Below are positions 15,437 through 20,870 of a DNA stretch of 26,792 nt, piece after piece. Origin of the DNA: an uncultured Oscillospiraceae bacterium. GTDB lineage: Bacteria > Bacillota > Clostridia > Oscillospirales > Oscillospiraceae. Position numbers and translations under genes: made by a program. Position 1 is the stretch's first letter; every line of letters starts with the position of its first letter. Location: positions 1-26,792 of the forward strand of contig CAJTVO010000034.1 of NCBI GenBank assembly GCA_910579485.1. The letters run 5' to 3'. The notes below the pieces were generated by a model. That model was not told where the DNA came from, ran no database searches, and saw only the letters and a list, made by a program, of their open reading frames with translations.

Positions 15437-16218
15437 CATGCGCATTTCATAGCATCACCCCACGTTCCCTCCGAAGTTGCCCCCCCCCCCCCCCCCCGCC
15501 AGAGCGAGGAATCGAATCCAACATTGACATCAATACCTAGGCCATCGTCTGGTGGCAAGTCGAAATACCGGCCTGTGAAGGGGTTGTTGTAGCGCATACC
15601 CAGTTCATCAAGTTCCCGCATGGCCCGCTTGAGAGTTGCCCAGATCATCCTGGCGTCATCCCAGGCGTAGATAAAGCCATCTGGTGCGATGATACTTTGT
15701 TTAAATTCTCTGTTGCAGTACCTCGAAATGGTTACGCGGTCAAATCCGGCGGCAAGGGCCGCTTGCCTTGCACTTGGGTAGGCATCCACTACTTCCAGCG
15801 ATCTGTCAATTTTGATCACAGGCAGCTTTTTACAAAAGGATTTCGGCCCTTTTATCTTTAAGCGGGTGATGTCACTAGTCTTCATGATGCATAGGTTGGA
15901 GAGGCGAACGTCTGCCGGATTGTTATTCTTGGTGCAAACACTGTACCCAGGCTTTCTTGGCCCAATCCAAGTGTCGGCCATCAACGTGGTCATATACCTG
16001 TTGATTCGCTTTCCATTGGGTGAAGTTAACTTGATTCTGAGGCAGGTGCTGCCGCTCTTGCGATTTCGCCACAGTTCTGGAGACATAACTTTTGGATCTT
16101 CCCATCTAGAGTTTTTGTGCCCCTTCCCTTTTCGGTAGGACCGAACTCGGCCCTCGGTGCTGATCTGATACCAGCCATCGTATCCTGGTATGTCTTTCCA
16201 TTCCTCCTTCTGATTCAT
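15436..16218 (-). CDS. NUMOD4 homing-endonuclease-like protein
   Basis: 260 residues. NUMOD4 at 6-60 (EEWKDIPGYDGWYQISTEGR), a degenerate HNH region at about 74-112 (VCTKNNNPADVRLSNL, where the usual catalytic His before the Asn run is Thr), and a NUMOD1 DNA-binding segment at 133-172 (PVIKIDRSLEVVDAYPSARQ). The tail contains five glycines encoded by an 18-base G run. Intact relatives cut and copy themselves into conserved phage genes. Here the nuclease centre looks altered, so cleavage activity is doubtful. Its ATG overlaps the stop that ends the helicase N-terminal piece (ATGA), placing it at the 5' boundary of the inserted block. Confidence 0.82.
   Translation of the reverse strand: MNQKEEWKDIPGYDGWYQISTEGRVRSYRKGKGHKNSRWEDPKVMSPELWRNRKSGSTCLRIKLTSPNGKRINRYMTTLMADTWIGPRKPGYSVCTKNNNPADVRLSNLCIMKTSDITRLKIKGPKSFCKKLPVIKIDRSLEVVDAYPSARQAALAAGFDRVTISRYCNREFKQSIIAPDGFIYAWDDARMIWATLKRAMRELDELGMRYNNPFTGRYFDLPPDDGLGIDVNVGFDSSLWRGGGGGATSEGTWGDAMKCA
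15480..15497. repeat. Homopolymer: 18 consecutive C (G on the coding strand)
   Basis: An uninterrupted run of 18 C on the plus strand, read as poly-Gly in the C-terminal tail of the NUMOD4 protein. One base fewer or more changes only the last ~15 residues. It may be a slippage-prone tract or a base-calling/assembly artefact. Confidence 0.9.
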
Positions 16219-16580
16219 CCGGCAACCGCCTCCCCGGGCTTCACCCATCCGAAGGTCAGCATGGCCATGTTTGCGCCGCGGACCTGGTGGGCGTAGAGCG
16301 GCATCTTCACGGGGTACTTGTAGAAGGGGGCCGGCTCCGGGTTCACTCGCTCCCGGTCCACCGCATCCTGCAGGGCGTGGAGCTCCCGCCACCGCTGCTC
16401 CACCGTTGAGGGGAGACGGACGATGCTGGTCAGCTTGTCCAGCAGTTCGATGTCGGCGGTTCCGTAGAGGGACTGGCTTTTCTTGTCCCACTTCATCTTG
16501 TTCCAACTCTTGATGATGGCGAACTGTACGTTGTCCACCTCCACCAGGATCAGGGTGTTGCCCTTCAAGGCCATCTTCAT
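16215..16580 (-). CDS. SNF2-family helicase, N-terminal piece
   Basis: 121 residues ending PLYAHQVRGANMAMLTFGWVKPGEAVAG then TGA. The YxxHQxxGANMA segment is the Q-motif-like region that precedes Walker A in SNF2/SF2 helicases, and no ATPase motif follows it here. The expected continuation (KGFGFLFE, MGCGKT) is at 11365-9999 on the same strand, 4.85 kb downstream. Joining GCC GGA to AAA GGC restores the frame up to FLFE. GGAAGG lies 10 bases before ATG 16580, which overlaps the stop of the upstream gene. Whether this piece folds and pairs with the other is unknown. Confidence 0.8.
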   Translation of the reverse strand: MKMALKGNTLILVEVDNVQFAIIKSWNKMKWDKKSQSLYGTADIELLDKLTSIVRLPSTVEQRWRELHALQDAVDRERVNPEPAPFYKYPVKMPLYAHQVRGANMAMLTFGWVKPGEAVAG

Positions 16581-16810
16581 ACGCGGCCATCCTTCCACAA
16601 CTCGCGGATTTCGGTAACCCAATCCAGGATCGTCCGCTTGCCAGGGTAGTACATGAAGGGGAGGAGCAGGAGAAGGTACTCTCCGCCGATAGCGTTGTAG
16701 TCCCGCTCAGCCTGGGCGATCTGCCTACTCCATGCAAAGGCGAGGGCCGTCACCAGGAGTACGGCAGCCAATTCAAGCGCCACCGATGCAAGACTCCTTT
16801 TCGGTTTCAT
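16577..16810 (-). CDS. Small membrane protein
   Basis: 77 residues: basic start, one clear membrane helix (about 8-27, ALELAAVLLVTALAFAW), a second hydrophobic stretch (LLLLLPFMYY near 46-55), and a charged C-terminus. GGAAGGAG stands 8 bases before the ATG. Unknown function; probably in the cell membrane. Confidence 0.65.
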   Translation of the reverse strand: MKPKRSLASVALELAAVLLVTALAFAWSRQIAQAERDYNAIGGEYLLLLLPFMYYPGKRTILDWVTEIRELWKDGRV

Positions 16811-16832
16811 ATGTAAAACTCCTTCCTATGGA

Positions 16833-17438
16833 TCAGTTGTCGAACCAGAATACGATGCGGATATTGGCATCGTTGGAGCCGTCATCATCTTCCGGTCTGA
16901 AAATCCAGAAGATGTCGCGCTTGCGTTCCTCCAGGGCTTCCAAAAGCAGATCAAAGCAATTCGGCTCTGCTTGCCACTCCATCCATTCATATAGTTCGGG
17001 CATTCCAATTCCCTGGTACCAAGTATCCGGTTCCGCACCAGTTTCTCTGAACCGAATCGCCTGCTCCTTTTCCACAAATCCTTTGCGATTCACTTTGCTG
17101 ACAGTTTTAATTTTCTCCTTCAGTTCAGCAAGGGTGGCGTAGCCGGGTGTGTGTGCATCTTGGCCCCATCTGGCATACTCAGCGGTGGTGTGCTCATTGG
17201 CATCCTTTGGAAATCCGCGGTCAAAGCCGAAGCTGGGGTTGTGTCCATAATTTCTTACATCAGCGAGGAAGGAAAACAGTTCATAATCCCTGATATTGTA
17301 GATAGCCTTGACAGTCATACGAGGCTCCCCTTCGTAGCTGGAAAAGGGATTGTGCCGCCAGTTGTCCACGTTGAACCATTCATTGGAGCCACAGGGAAAT
17401 CTGCGCGCTTCAACCATTACATGAATATCGCATCCCAT
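16833..17438 (-). CDS. Conserved MGCDIH-type phage protein
   Basis: 201 residues starting MGCDIHVMVEAR, the hallmark N-terminus of a phage protein family found in diverse siphoviruses, with later aromatic/acidic conserved-looking blocks (DYELFSFLADVRNYG, HTPGYATLAEL, WMEWQAEPNCFDLLLEAL). Biochemical function unknown. AAAGGAG stands 7 bases before the ATG. It is near the promoter-proximal end of the early operon. Confidence 0.75.
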   Translation of the reverse strand: MGCDIHVMVEARRFPCGSNEWFNVDNWRHNPFSSYEGEPRMTVKAIYNIRDYELFSFLADVRNYGHNPSFGFDRGFPKDANEHTTAEYARWGQDAHTPGYATLAELKEKIKTVSKVNRKGFVEKEQAIRFRETGAEPDTWYQGIGMPELYEWMEWQAEPNCFDLLLEALEERKRDIFWIFRPEDDDGSNDANIRIVFWFDN

Positions 17439-17463
17439 GGAATTGCTCCTTTCTTTACAGTAG

Positions 17464-17679
17464 TTAGGCCCACCGCCGCCTCTTGATAGCTTTCATTTCC
17501 GGCCTCGCCTGGTGGGTGGCCCGCGCCAGGTACTCGGCGATGGCCTCGTCGGTGATCCAGACCTTGCTACCGGGTTTCCGTTGTATGTAGGCCAGCCGAC
17601 CGGTGCTCCGCTCAAGATCCAGCGTGGGCAATGACATCCCAAGCCGGGCCGCAGCCTCTTTACGGGTCATCAGCGTCAT
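17464..17679 (-). CDS. Helix-turn-helix protein, possible excisionase
   Basis: 71 residues from ATG 17679 (AAGGAG eight bases upstream; an in-frame GTG nine bases earlier is too close to it). MTRKEAAARLGMSLPTLDLERSTGRL is a MerR/Xis-type winged helix-turn-helix (HTH_17-like), followed by a short beta hairpin and a basic tail. Being first in the leftward operon and small and basic fits an excisionase or an early transcription regulator. The choice between them is inference. Confidence 0.65.
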   Translation of the reverse strand: MTLMTRKEAAARLGMSLPTLDLERSTGRLAYIQRKPGSKVWITDEAIAEYLARATHQARPEMKAIKRRRWA

Positions 17680-17706
17680 TTGCGTCACTCCTTGTCGATT
17701 GCGTAC

Positions 17707-17736
17707 TTGTCAGCCACCAGGAGGATGTGATATAAT
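17707..17736 (+). promoter_or_regulatory. Promoter of short-RNA module A
   Basis: TTGTCA-N18-TATAAT, with a TGTGA extension before the -10. The spacer shares CAGGAGGATG with the module B promoter. Confidence 0.65.
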
Positions 17737-17742
17737 CCAGCT

Positions 17743-17816
17743 GTGGCCTTTTTCGTGGGTTCGAGGGGGTCGCTTGCCCTGTCAGGTGTCGTCAGCACCT
17801 GATGGGGCATCTTTTT
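17743..17816 (+). ncRNA. Candidate short RNA, module A (~74 nt)
   Basis: Runs from the promoter at 17707-17736 to a terminator: arms CCCTGTCAGGTG / CACCTGATGGGG (two G-U) around TCGTCAG at 17777-17807, then CATCTTTTT. Upstream of the stem it carries GGGTTCGAGG...CGCTTGCCCTGTC, closely matching module B. No ribosome site or frame is inside. The ends are inferred. Confidence 0.62.
17777..17816 (+). terminator. Terminator of module A
   Basis: 12-bp stem with two G-U pairs and TTTTT at 17812-17816. It isolates the short RNA from the gene promoter that begins four bases later. Confidence 0.8.
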
Positions 17817-17819
17817 GGC

Positions 17820-17848
17820 TTGTCCCTTTCTTCACCGTATGGTATGAT
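17820..17848 (+). promoter_or_regulatory. Promoter of the 17874 regulator gene
   Basis: TTGTCC-N17-TATGAT directly after the module A terminator. The same hexamer and spacing follow the module B terminator at 18938. Confidence 0.65.
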
Positions 17849-17873
17849 TAGGCTGGAGAAAGGAGGTGTGCGG

Positions 17874-18143
17874 ATGAGCATTCGAGAAAAATCGCTAAAA
17901 ATTGCAAGCTATCTGTTCGAAAAAGCTGTTGAGTACGGGACTTTCAAGAACTCCTATCCTGCAACATACGGCGAACTGGGCGATGCTTTAGGTATGTCCC
18001 CCAAGGAATGCCGCCTTTGTTGCGAATACCTGGAGAGCATCGGCTGTGTCAATGTGACAACAAATCCAGATGGAAATGGCACAGACCTCTTATTCAAAGC
18101 AATGCCTGCCGTAGTCGATTTCCTCGAAAACACTCCAAGTTAA
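17874..18143 (+). CDS. Small winged-helix-like protein
   Basis: 89 residues from ATG 17874; AAAGGAGG stands 7 bases upstream. ATYGELGDALGMSPKECRLCCEYLESIGCV reads as a winged helix-turn-helix with a recognition helix, so DNA binding is likely. It has its own promoter and is the only rightward gene here before the DUF4145 gene. Its stop TAA shares the TTAA palindrome with the stop of the converging gene. Confidence 0.6.
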   Translation: MSIREKSLKIASYLFEKAVEYGTFKNSYPATYGELGDALGMSPKECRLCCEYLESIGCVNVTTNPDGNGTDLLFKAMPAVVDFLENTPS

Positions 18144-18322
18144 TTTACCGCAAAAACGCGATAAAGCACCTTTGCAATCTCCGGCAGGGCCGCAATCTCT
18201 GCCGGAGATGCGTTTTCCTTAGCCACTGTGCGATGCACAAACTGAACAAGGTCTTCCGTAACCGCAGAAAGCTGCTCTTTTGTCGGACTGAACTGCGATA
18301 CCGCTTCTCTGGACGACGGCAT
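18140..18322 (-). CDS. Small protein of unknown function
   Basis: 60 residues from ATG 18322, with GGAGG eight bases upstream (the GTG nine bases earlier is too close to that site). Helical, with SPTKEQLSAVTEDLVQFVHRTV and a C-terminal ALPEIAKVLYRVFAVN. Unrecognised; small helical proteins of this kind are common between phage regulators. Confidence 0.5.
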   Translation of the reverse strand: MPSSREAVSQFSPTKEQLSAVTEDLVQFVHRTVAKENASPAEIAALPEIAKVLYRVFAVN

Positions 18323-18339
18323 TTTCTTCACCTCCTATC

Positions 18340-18360
18340 GCCGCCTGGGGCGGCTTTTTT
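18340..18360 (+). terminator. Rho-independent terminator
   Basis: GCCGCC-TGG-GGCGGC followed by TTTTTT, plus strand; would end the rightward transcript of the 17874 gene. Confidence 0.75.
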
Positions 18361-18812
18361 CATGCGCTGGGCTGGTCAACGTCCCGCGCCGAATGGTCGG
18401 TCAGCATCTCATCCACCGTGATACCGAAGAAGTCCGCCACCAGCTTTGCCGCAGTTACGCTGGGGGAGGATTTGCCCCACTTGTAAATGCTCCCAGTTCC
18501 GATGCCGACCGCCTTTTCCAGCTCCGTGATGTTGGTTCCGTGTTCGCGGCACAAACGCTTGACGTTGTCTAAAATCAAAATCTCACCTCCTCTGCCTTGA
18601 CACAAATCAGAAAATTTGCTAAAATGCTTTTGCTGAAACAATAGAAAATTTTCCAAAAGTCCGCTTTTTAGGGGGCTTAGTGTTTTGTTGTCTTTAGGCT
18701 CCTTTGCAGCCTGGGCAGCGAGATCCTCCAGAGTGTGGCACTCCTCGTAAGCGGACCTGTACTGTCCGGCGAGAATGACCTTGATCTCTTCGAGCGTATA
18801 AATTTTTTGCAT
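18360..18812 (-). CDS. Xre-type regulator with an unusual N-terminal extension
   Basis: One open frame of 150 codons from ATG 18812 (AGGAGG 7 bases upstream). The C-terminal 72 residues are a classic small Xre repressor (NVKRLCREHGTNITELEKAV, IYKWGKSSPSVTAAKLVADFFGITVDEML). The front 75 residues (MQKIYTLEEIKVILAGQYRS...) are not part of that family. TTG 18578, with GGAGG 7-8 bases upstream, is a good independent start for the Xre part. Between the two lies an AT-rich segment with a plus-strand promoter and direct repeats. Probably two small genes that happen to be in one frame, or a fusion. Confidence 0.65.
   Translation of the reverse strand: MQKIYTLEEIKVILAGQYRSAYEECHTLEDLAAQAAKEPKDNKTLSPLKSGLLENFLLFQQKHFSKFSDLCQGRGGEILILDNVKRLCREHGTNITELEKAVGIGTGSIYKWGKSSPSVTAAKLVADFFGITVDEMLTDHSARDVDQPSA
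18597..18625 (+). promoter_or_regulatory. Strong consensus promoter with nearby direct repeats
   Basis: TTGACA-N17-TAAAAT on the plus strand, inside the minus-strand Xre frame. AGAAAATTT at 18609 and 18643 form direct repeats 34 bp apart, one within the spacer and one just after the expected start site: a likely operator for the adjacent repressor. Confidence 0.6.
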
Positions 18813-18824
18813 AAAAATTCCTCC

Positions 18825-18853
18825 TTGCATAGCCGGCAGGAGGATGATATACT
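18825..18853 (+). promoter_or_regulatory. Promoter of short-RNA module B
   Basis: TTGCAT-N17-TATACT; the spacer contains CAGGAGGATG as in module A. The -35 lies over the ribosome site of the leftward 18812 gene. Confidence 0.65.
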
Positions 18854-18859
18854 GTCCTC

Positions 18860-18935
18860 ATGCGGGCCGATTGGGTGTTTCAATAGGTTCCGCTAGCCCT
18901 GTCAGGTGGTTGCTTCACCTGGCGGGGCGTTTTTT
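18860..18935 (+). ncRNA. Candidate short RNA, module B (~76 nt)
   Basis: From the promoter at 18825 to a terminator with arms CCCTGTCAGGTG / CACCTGGCGGGG (G-U pairs) at 18897-18927, loop GTTGCTT, and TTTTTT at 18930-18935. It carries GTGTTTCAATAGGTTCCGCT and the box GCCCTGTCAGGTG shared with module A. Promoter to promoter, modules A and B are both 142 bp long. Confidence 0.62.
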
Positions 18936-18937
18936 GC

Positions 18938-18966
18938 TTGTCCCTCCTTCTACCATGTGGTACAAT
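18938..18966 (+). promoter_or_regulatory. Promoter of the DUF4145 gene
   Basis: TTGTCC-N17-TACAAT immediately after the module B terminator, about 45 bases before the ATG at 19018. Confidence 0.65.
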
Positions 18967-19017
18967 CCCAGTACAGGCTCCTGCCAGAGCCGAGTACGTA
19001 GAACGGAGACGTTAAAA

Positions 19018-19683
19018 ATGTCTGGATTTAGGTGCCCGTTTTGTGGAATGATTATGAGTGTGGATCACTCAACGAGGAGAGCATCTTTCTTTGATTTCGA
19101 TGGCAAAGTTGGGGCGGTGTTTTATGAGCATAAACCATTTCTTGAAATCAACATTTATAGATGCCCAAATGATTCATGCCAGAAAGAAACCGTCATTGCC
19201 CTTGGACAAAACGGCTATATCGATGGGAAAACAGTTCTGATTTATCCACCAAGTAATGCTATTCGATTTCCTCATTATGTGCCTAAAGCAATACGGCAAG
19301 ATTACGAGGAGGCTTGTTCTATTAGTGACCAAAGCCCCAAAGCATCCGCCACGTTGGCTCGCCGCTGTCTTCAGGGAATGATTCGTGATTTCTGGGGAAT
19401 TAAGAAAAATCGTCTCGTAGACGAGATTGCAGACTTACAAGGAAAGATACCCGCTTCCCAGTGGGCCGCAATTGATGCGCTGCGCAAAATTGGGAATATC
19501 GGCGCTCATATGGAAAAAGACGTTAATACCATCATTGATGTCGATCCAGGGGAGGCCGAAAGGCTGATAATGCTAATAGAATTGCTTGTTGATAAGTGGT
19601 ACGTTGCGCGACACGAGGAAACAACCCTGCTGGAAAACATTGTTGCTGATTCTGAAAGCAAGGGACCAGCTAAACATTTTTAG
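19018..19683 (+). CDS. DUF4145 domain protein with N-terminal zinc ribbon
   Basis: 221 residues. C6, C9, C49 and C54 form a zinc-ribbon-like N-terminus (FRCPFCG, YRCPNDSC). The DUF4145 region spans about 95-205 (YEEACSISDQSPKASATLAR, ALRKIGNIGAHMEKD, with the conserved R-N-x-GAH-like segment). DUF4145 proteins occur beside phage regulators and in restriction or toxin loci; the fold is related to HEPN-like helical bundles, but here no RxxxxH RNase motif is seen clearly. ATG 19018 has GGAG nine bases upstream. Codon use is more AT-rich than the early operon, suggesting a different origin. Confidence 0.75.
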   Translation: MSGFRCPFCGMIMSVDHSTRRASFFDFDGKVGAVFYEHKPFLEINIYRCPNDSCQKETVIALGQNGYIDGKTVLIYPPSNAIRFPHYVPKAIRQDYEEACSISDQSPKASATLARRCLQGMIRDFWGIKKNRLVDEIADLQGKIPASQWAAIDALRKIGNIGAHMEKDVNTIIDVDPGEAERLIMLIELLVDKWYVARHEETTLLENIVADSESKGPAKHF

Positions 19684-19871
19684 TCTCTCGGATCATGTTC
19701 CGCTAACAGTTGGCCCTCAAGGCTCCAGTATTGGGTCACGATACGGCAGGGATCTTCTTCGCTTCCACTTCCTCTTGCTGCTGTTGTCTTAATGACCTGC
19801 ATTACCTCTGCACTGCTTGTTCCTCTGGGACGGGCAGTGCTTTTTTCTGCGCCATTATGCTGGGTCGCCAT
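19680..19871 (-). CDS. Small phage protein of unknown function
   Basis: 63 residues from ATG 19871 (GGGGAGG eight bases upstream). The C-terminal IVTQYWSLEGQLLAEHDP looks beta-hairpin-like. It lies downstream of the Cro-like gene and may be co-transcribed with it. Its stop overlaps that of the DUF4145 gene on the other strand. Confidence 0.5.
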   Translation of the reverse strand: MATQHNGAEKSTARPRGTSSAEVMQVIKTTAARGSGSEEDPCRIVTQYWSLEGQLLAEHDPRD

Positions 19872-19922
19872 CCCGTTCACCTCCCCTCGTTTGATTTTGG
19901 CCCTCTGCTGGGGCTGGGTTCC

Positions 19923-20132
19923 CTACGCGCTGCTCTGACCGGTGTCCAGACCGAGGAGGTAATCAATCGGTTTACCCGTTACATTCCGGAGTTGTTCCAA
20001 TACTGTGGACGGAATCATCGCTCCTCGAATGTAGCTGTTATAGGTTTTGAGCGTTATACCGAGTAAATTGCACATATCCGTTTTGGTCATCTGCAAACGC
20101 CACCGTTCGGACTCGATGTTAGTTCGTTCCAT
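19923..20132 (-). CDS. Cro-like helix-turn-helix regulator
   Basis: 69 residues from ATG 20132 (GGAGG eight bases upstream). WRLQMTKTDMCNLLGITLKTYNSYIRG is an Xre-type helix-turn-helix; IDYLLGLD ends the fold. It diverges from the CI-like gene across the triple operator, the position expected of a Cro-like lytic switch protein. Confidence 0.75.
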   Translation of the reverse strand: MERTNIESERWRLQMTKTDMCNLLGITLKTYNSYIRGAMIPSTVLEQLRNVTGKPIDYLLGLDTGQSSA

Positions 20133-20151
20133 TAGTCTCACCTCCTGCCGT

Positions 20152-20224
20152 CCTCAAACTGTGGACTATCGCTATAATAAACCACATTTTGAGGATTGTC
20201 AAGAAAATTTTCCCCACTTTGGGG
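20152..20224. promoter_or_regulatory. Three dyad operators exactly 30 bp apart
   Basis: Sites at 20152-20164, 20182-20194 and 20212-20224 all fit CCNCA-N3-TGNGG (CCTCAAACTGTGG, CCACATTTTGAGG, CCCCACTTTGGGG). Their spacing is 30 bp, about three helical turns, so a repressor could bind all three on one DNA face. The middle site lies within the leftward promoter and the first covers its expected start. Confidence 0.8.
20174..20202 (-). promoter_or_regulatory. Leftward promoter (Cro-like gene)
   Basis: TTGACA-N17-TATTAT read leftward; the middle operator lies in its spacer. Confidence 0.75.
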
Positions 20225-20233
20225 ATTTTTTTA

Positions 20234-20262
20234 TTGACAGCTATTCCTCAACGTATTATCAT
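20234..20262 (+). promoter_or_regulatory. Rightward promoter (CI-like gene)
   Basis: TTGACA-N17-TATCAT, ten bases right of the third operator, 24 bases before the CI-like ATG. Confidence 0.75.
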
Positions 20263-20285
20263 CATGTTAGATAGGGGGCGAGAAC

Positions 20286-20684
20286 ATGTATATTCGATTA
20301 AAAGAATTACGCGATTCATTGGGGTTGACACAAGCCGAATTTGGGAAATCCATAGGAATCGCAAAATCCACTTATAACAATTATGAAACTGGAATACGTG
20401 ATCCTAAATCAGATTTTTGGATTGCAGTTGCTCAACGATATGGGGTAACCATTGATTATTTAATGGGGTTTAGTGATGATCCGATTCCGGTAAAAAGACA
20501 CGAAAAAGATTCACCTTCGGGGGAAGGCGGATTAAGTGAAGCGGAATTGCATTTGATTTCGCTATATCGGGAATTGAACCAAGAGGGCCAAGAAAAGCTA
20601 CTTGATCTTGCAGATGATATCGTATCTTCGGGAAAGTATATAAAAAGTGATTCGGATAAGCTGGGCAAAGCAAAGGGCGCATAA
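20286..20684 (+). CDS. CI-like phage repressor (Xre family)
   Basis: 132 residues. Residues 4-58 are a full Xre helix-turn-helix (LKELRDSLGLTQAEFGKSIG, STYNNYETGIRDP, RYGVTIDYLMGFSDDP). The C-terminal part is helical and acidic (LISLYRELNQEGQEKLLDLA) and lacks the LexA-type Ser/Lys protease of lambda CI, so induction would work by another route. AGGGGG stands 7 bases before the ATG. Expected to hold the lysogenic state through the three operators. Confidence 0.82.
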   Translation: MYIRLKELRDSLGLTQAEFGKSIGIAKSTYNNYETGIRDPKSDFWIAVAQRYGVTIDYLMGFSDDPIPVKRHEKDSPSGEGGLSEAELHLISLYRELNQEGQEKLLDLADDIVSSGKYIKSDSDKLGKAKGA

Positions 20685-20708
20685 AAAAAGGCCGCTCAAA
20701 TGAGCGGC
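20683..20708 (-). terminator. Minus-strand terminator
   Basis: Perfect 8-bp stem GCCGCTCA / TGAGCGGC with a 2-base loop; read leftward it ends in C then seven T. On the plus strand no T-run follows. Confidence 0.65.
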
Positions 20709-20723
20709 AGAAGGAGGAAGAAT

Positions 20724-20756
20724 ATGACATTTGGAATGTGGGCACAAATGGTATAG
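20724..20756 (+). CDS. Ten-residue open frame with a strong ribosome site
   Basis: AAGGAGG stands 7 bases before ATG 20724; the frame encodes MTFGMWAQMV then TAG. It lies between the repressor and integrase genes in the same direction. It could be a leader peptide coupling translation or a tiny hydrophobic protein. Only the ribosome site supports it. Confidence 0.35.
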   Translation: MTFGMWAQMV

Positions 20757-20764
20757 CTTAAATC

Positions 20765-20801
20765 AAAAAACCGCCCCCGGTGCTACCAACACCGGGGGCG
20801 G
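20765..20801 (-). terminator. Second minus-strand terminator
   Basis: Perfect 12-bp stem CCGCCCCCGGTG / CACCGGGGGCGG, loop of 7, then TTTTTT read leftward. It would stop antisense transcripts from the integrase side before they reach the repressor gene. Confidence 0.75.
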
Positions 20802-20870
20802 CTATAGAGGGCAGCAGGCTTGGACGGCTCCACTGCCCTCCTATCATACCAAAGATTGGGGGAAATATCA

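Noticed and set aside
11365..16218. Intein or group II intron as the cause of the split helicase
   Set aside because: No Cys/Ser start or His-Asn end of an intein at the breaks, no reverse transcriptase and no GTGYG/AY boundaries. A group I intron of 4.9 kb with four other genes is unlikely, though a core was not searched by folding.
17743..17816. tRNA-like element (GGGTTCGA resembles a T-loop)
   Set aside because: No acceptor stem, anticodon arm or CCA-side pairing fits; the conserved part is a terminator stem.
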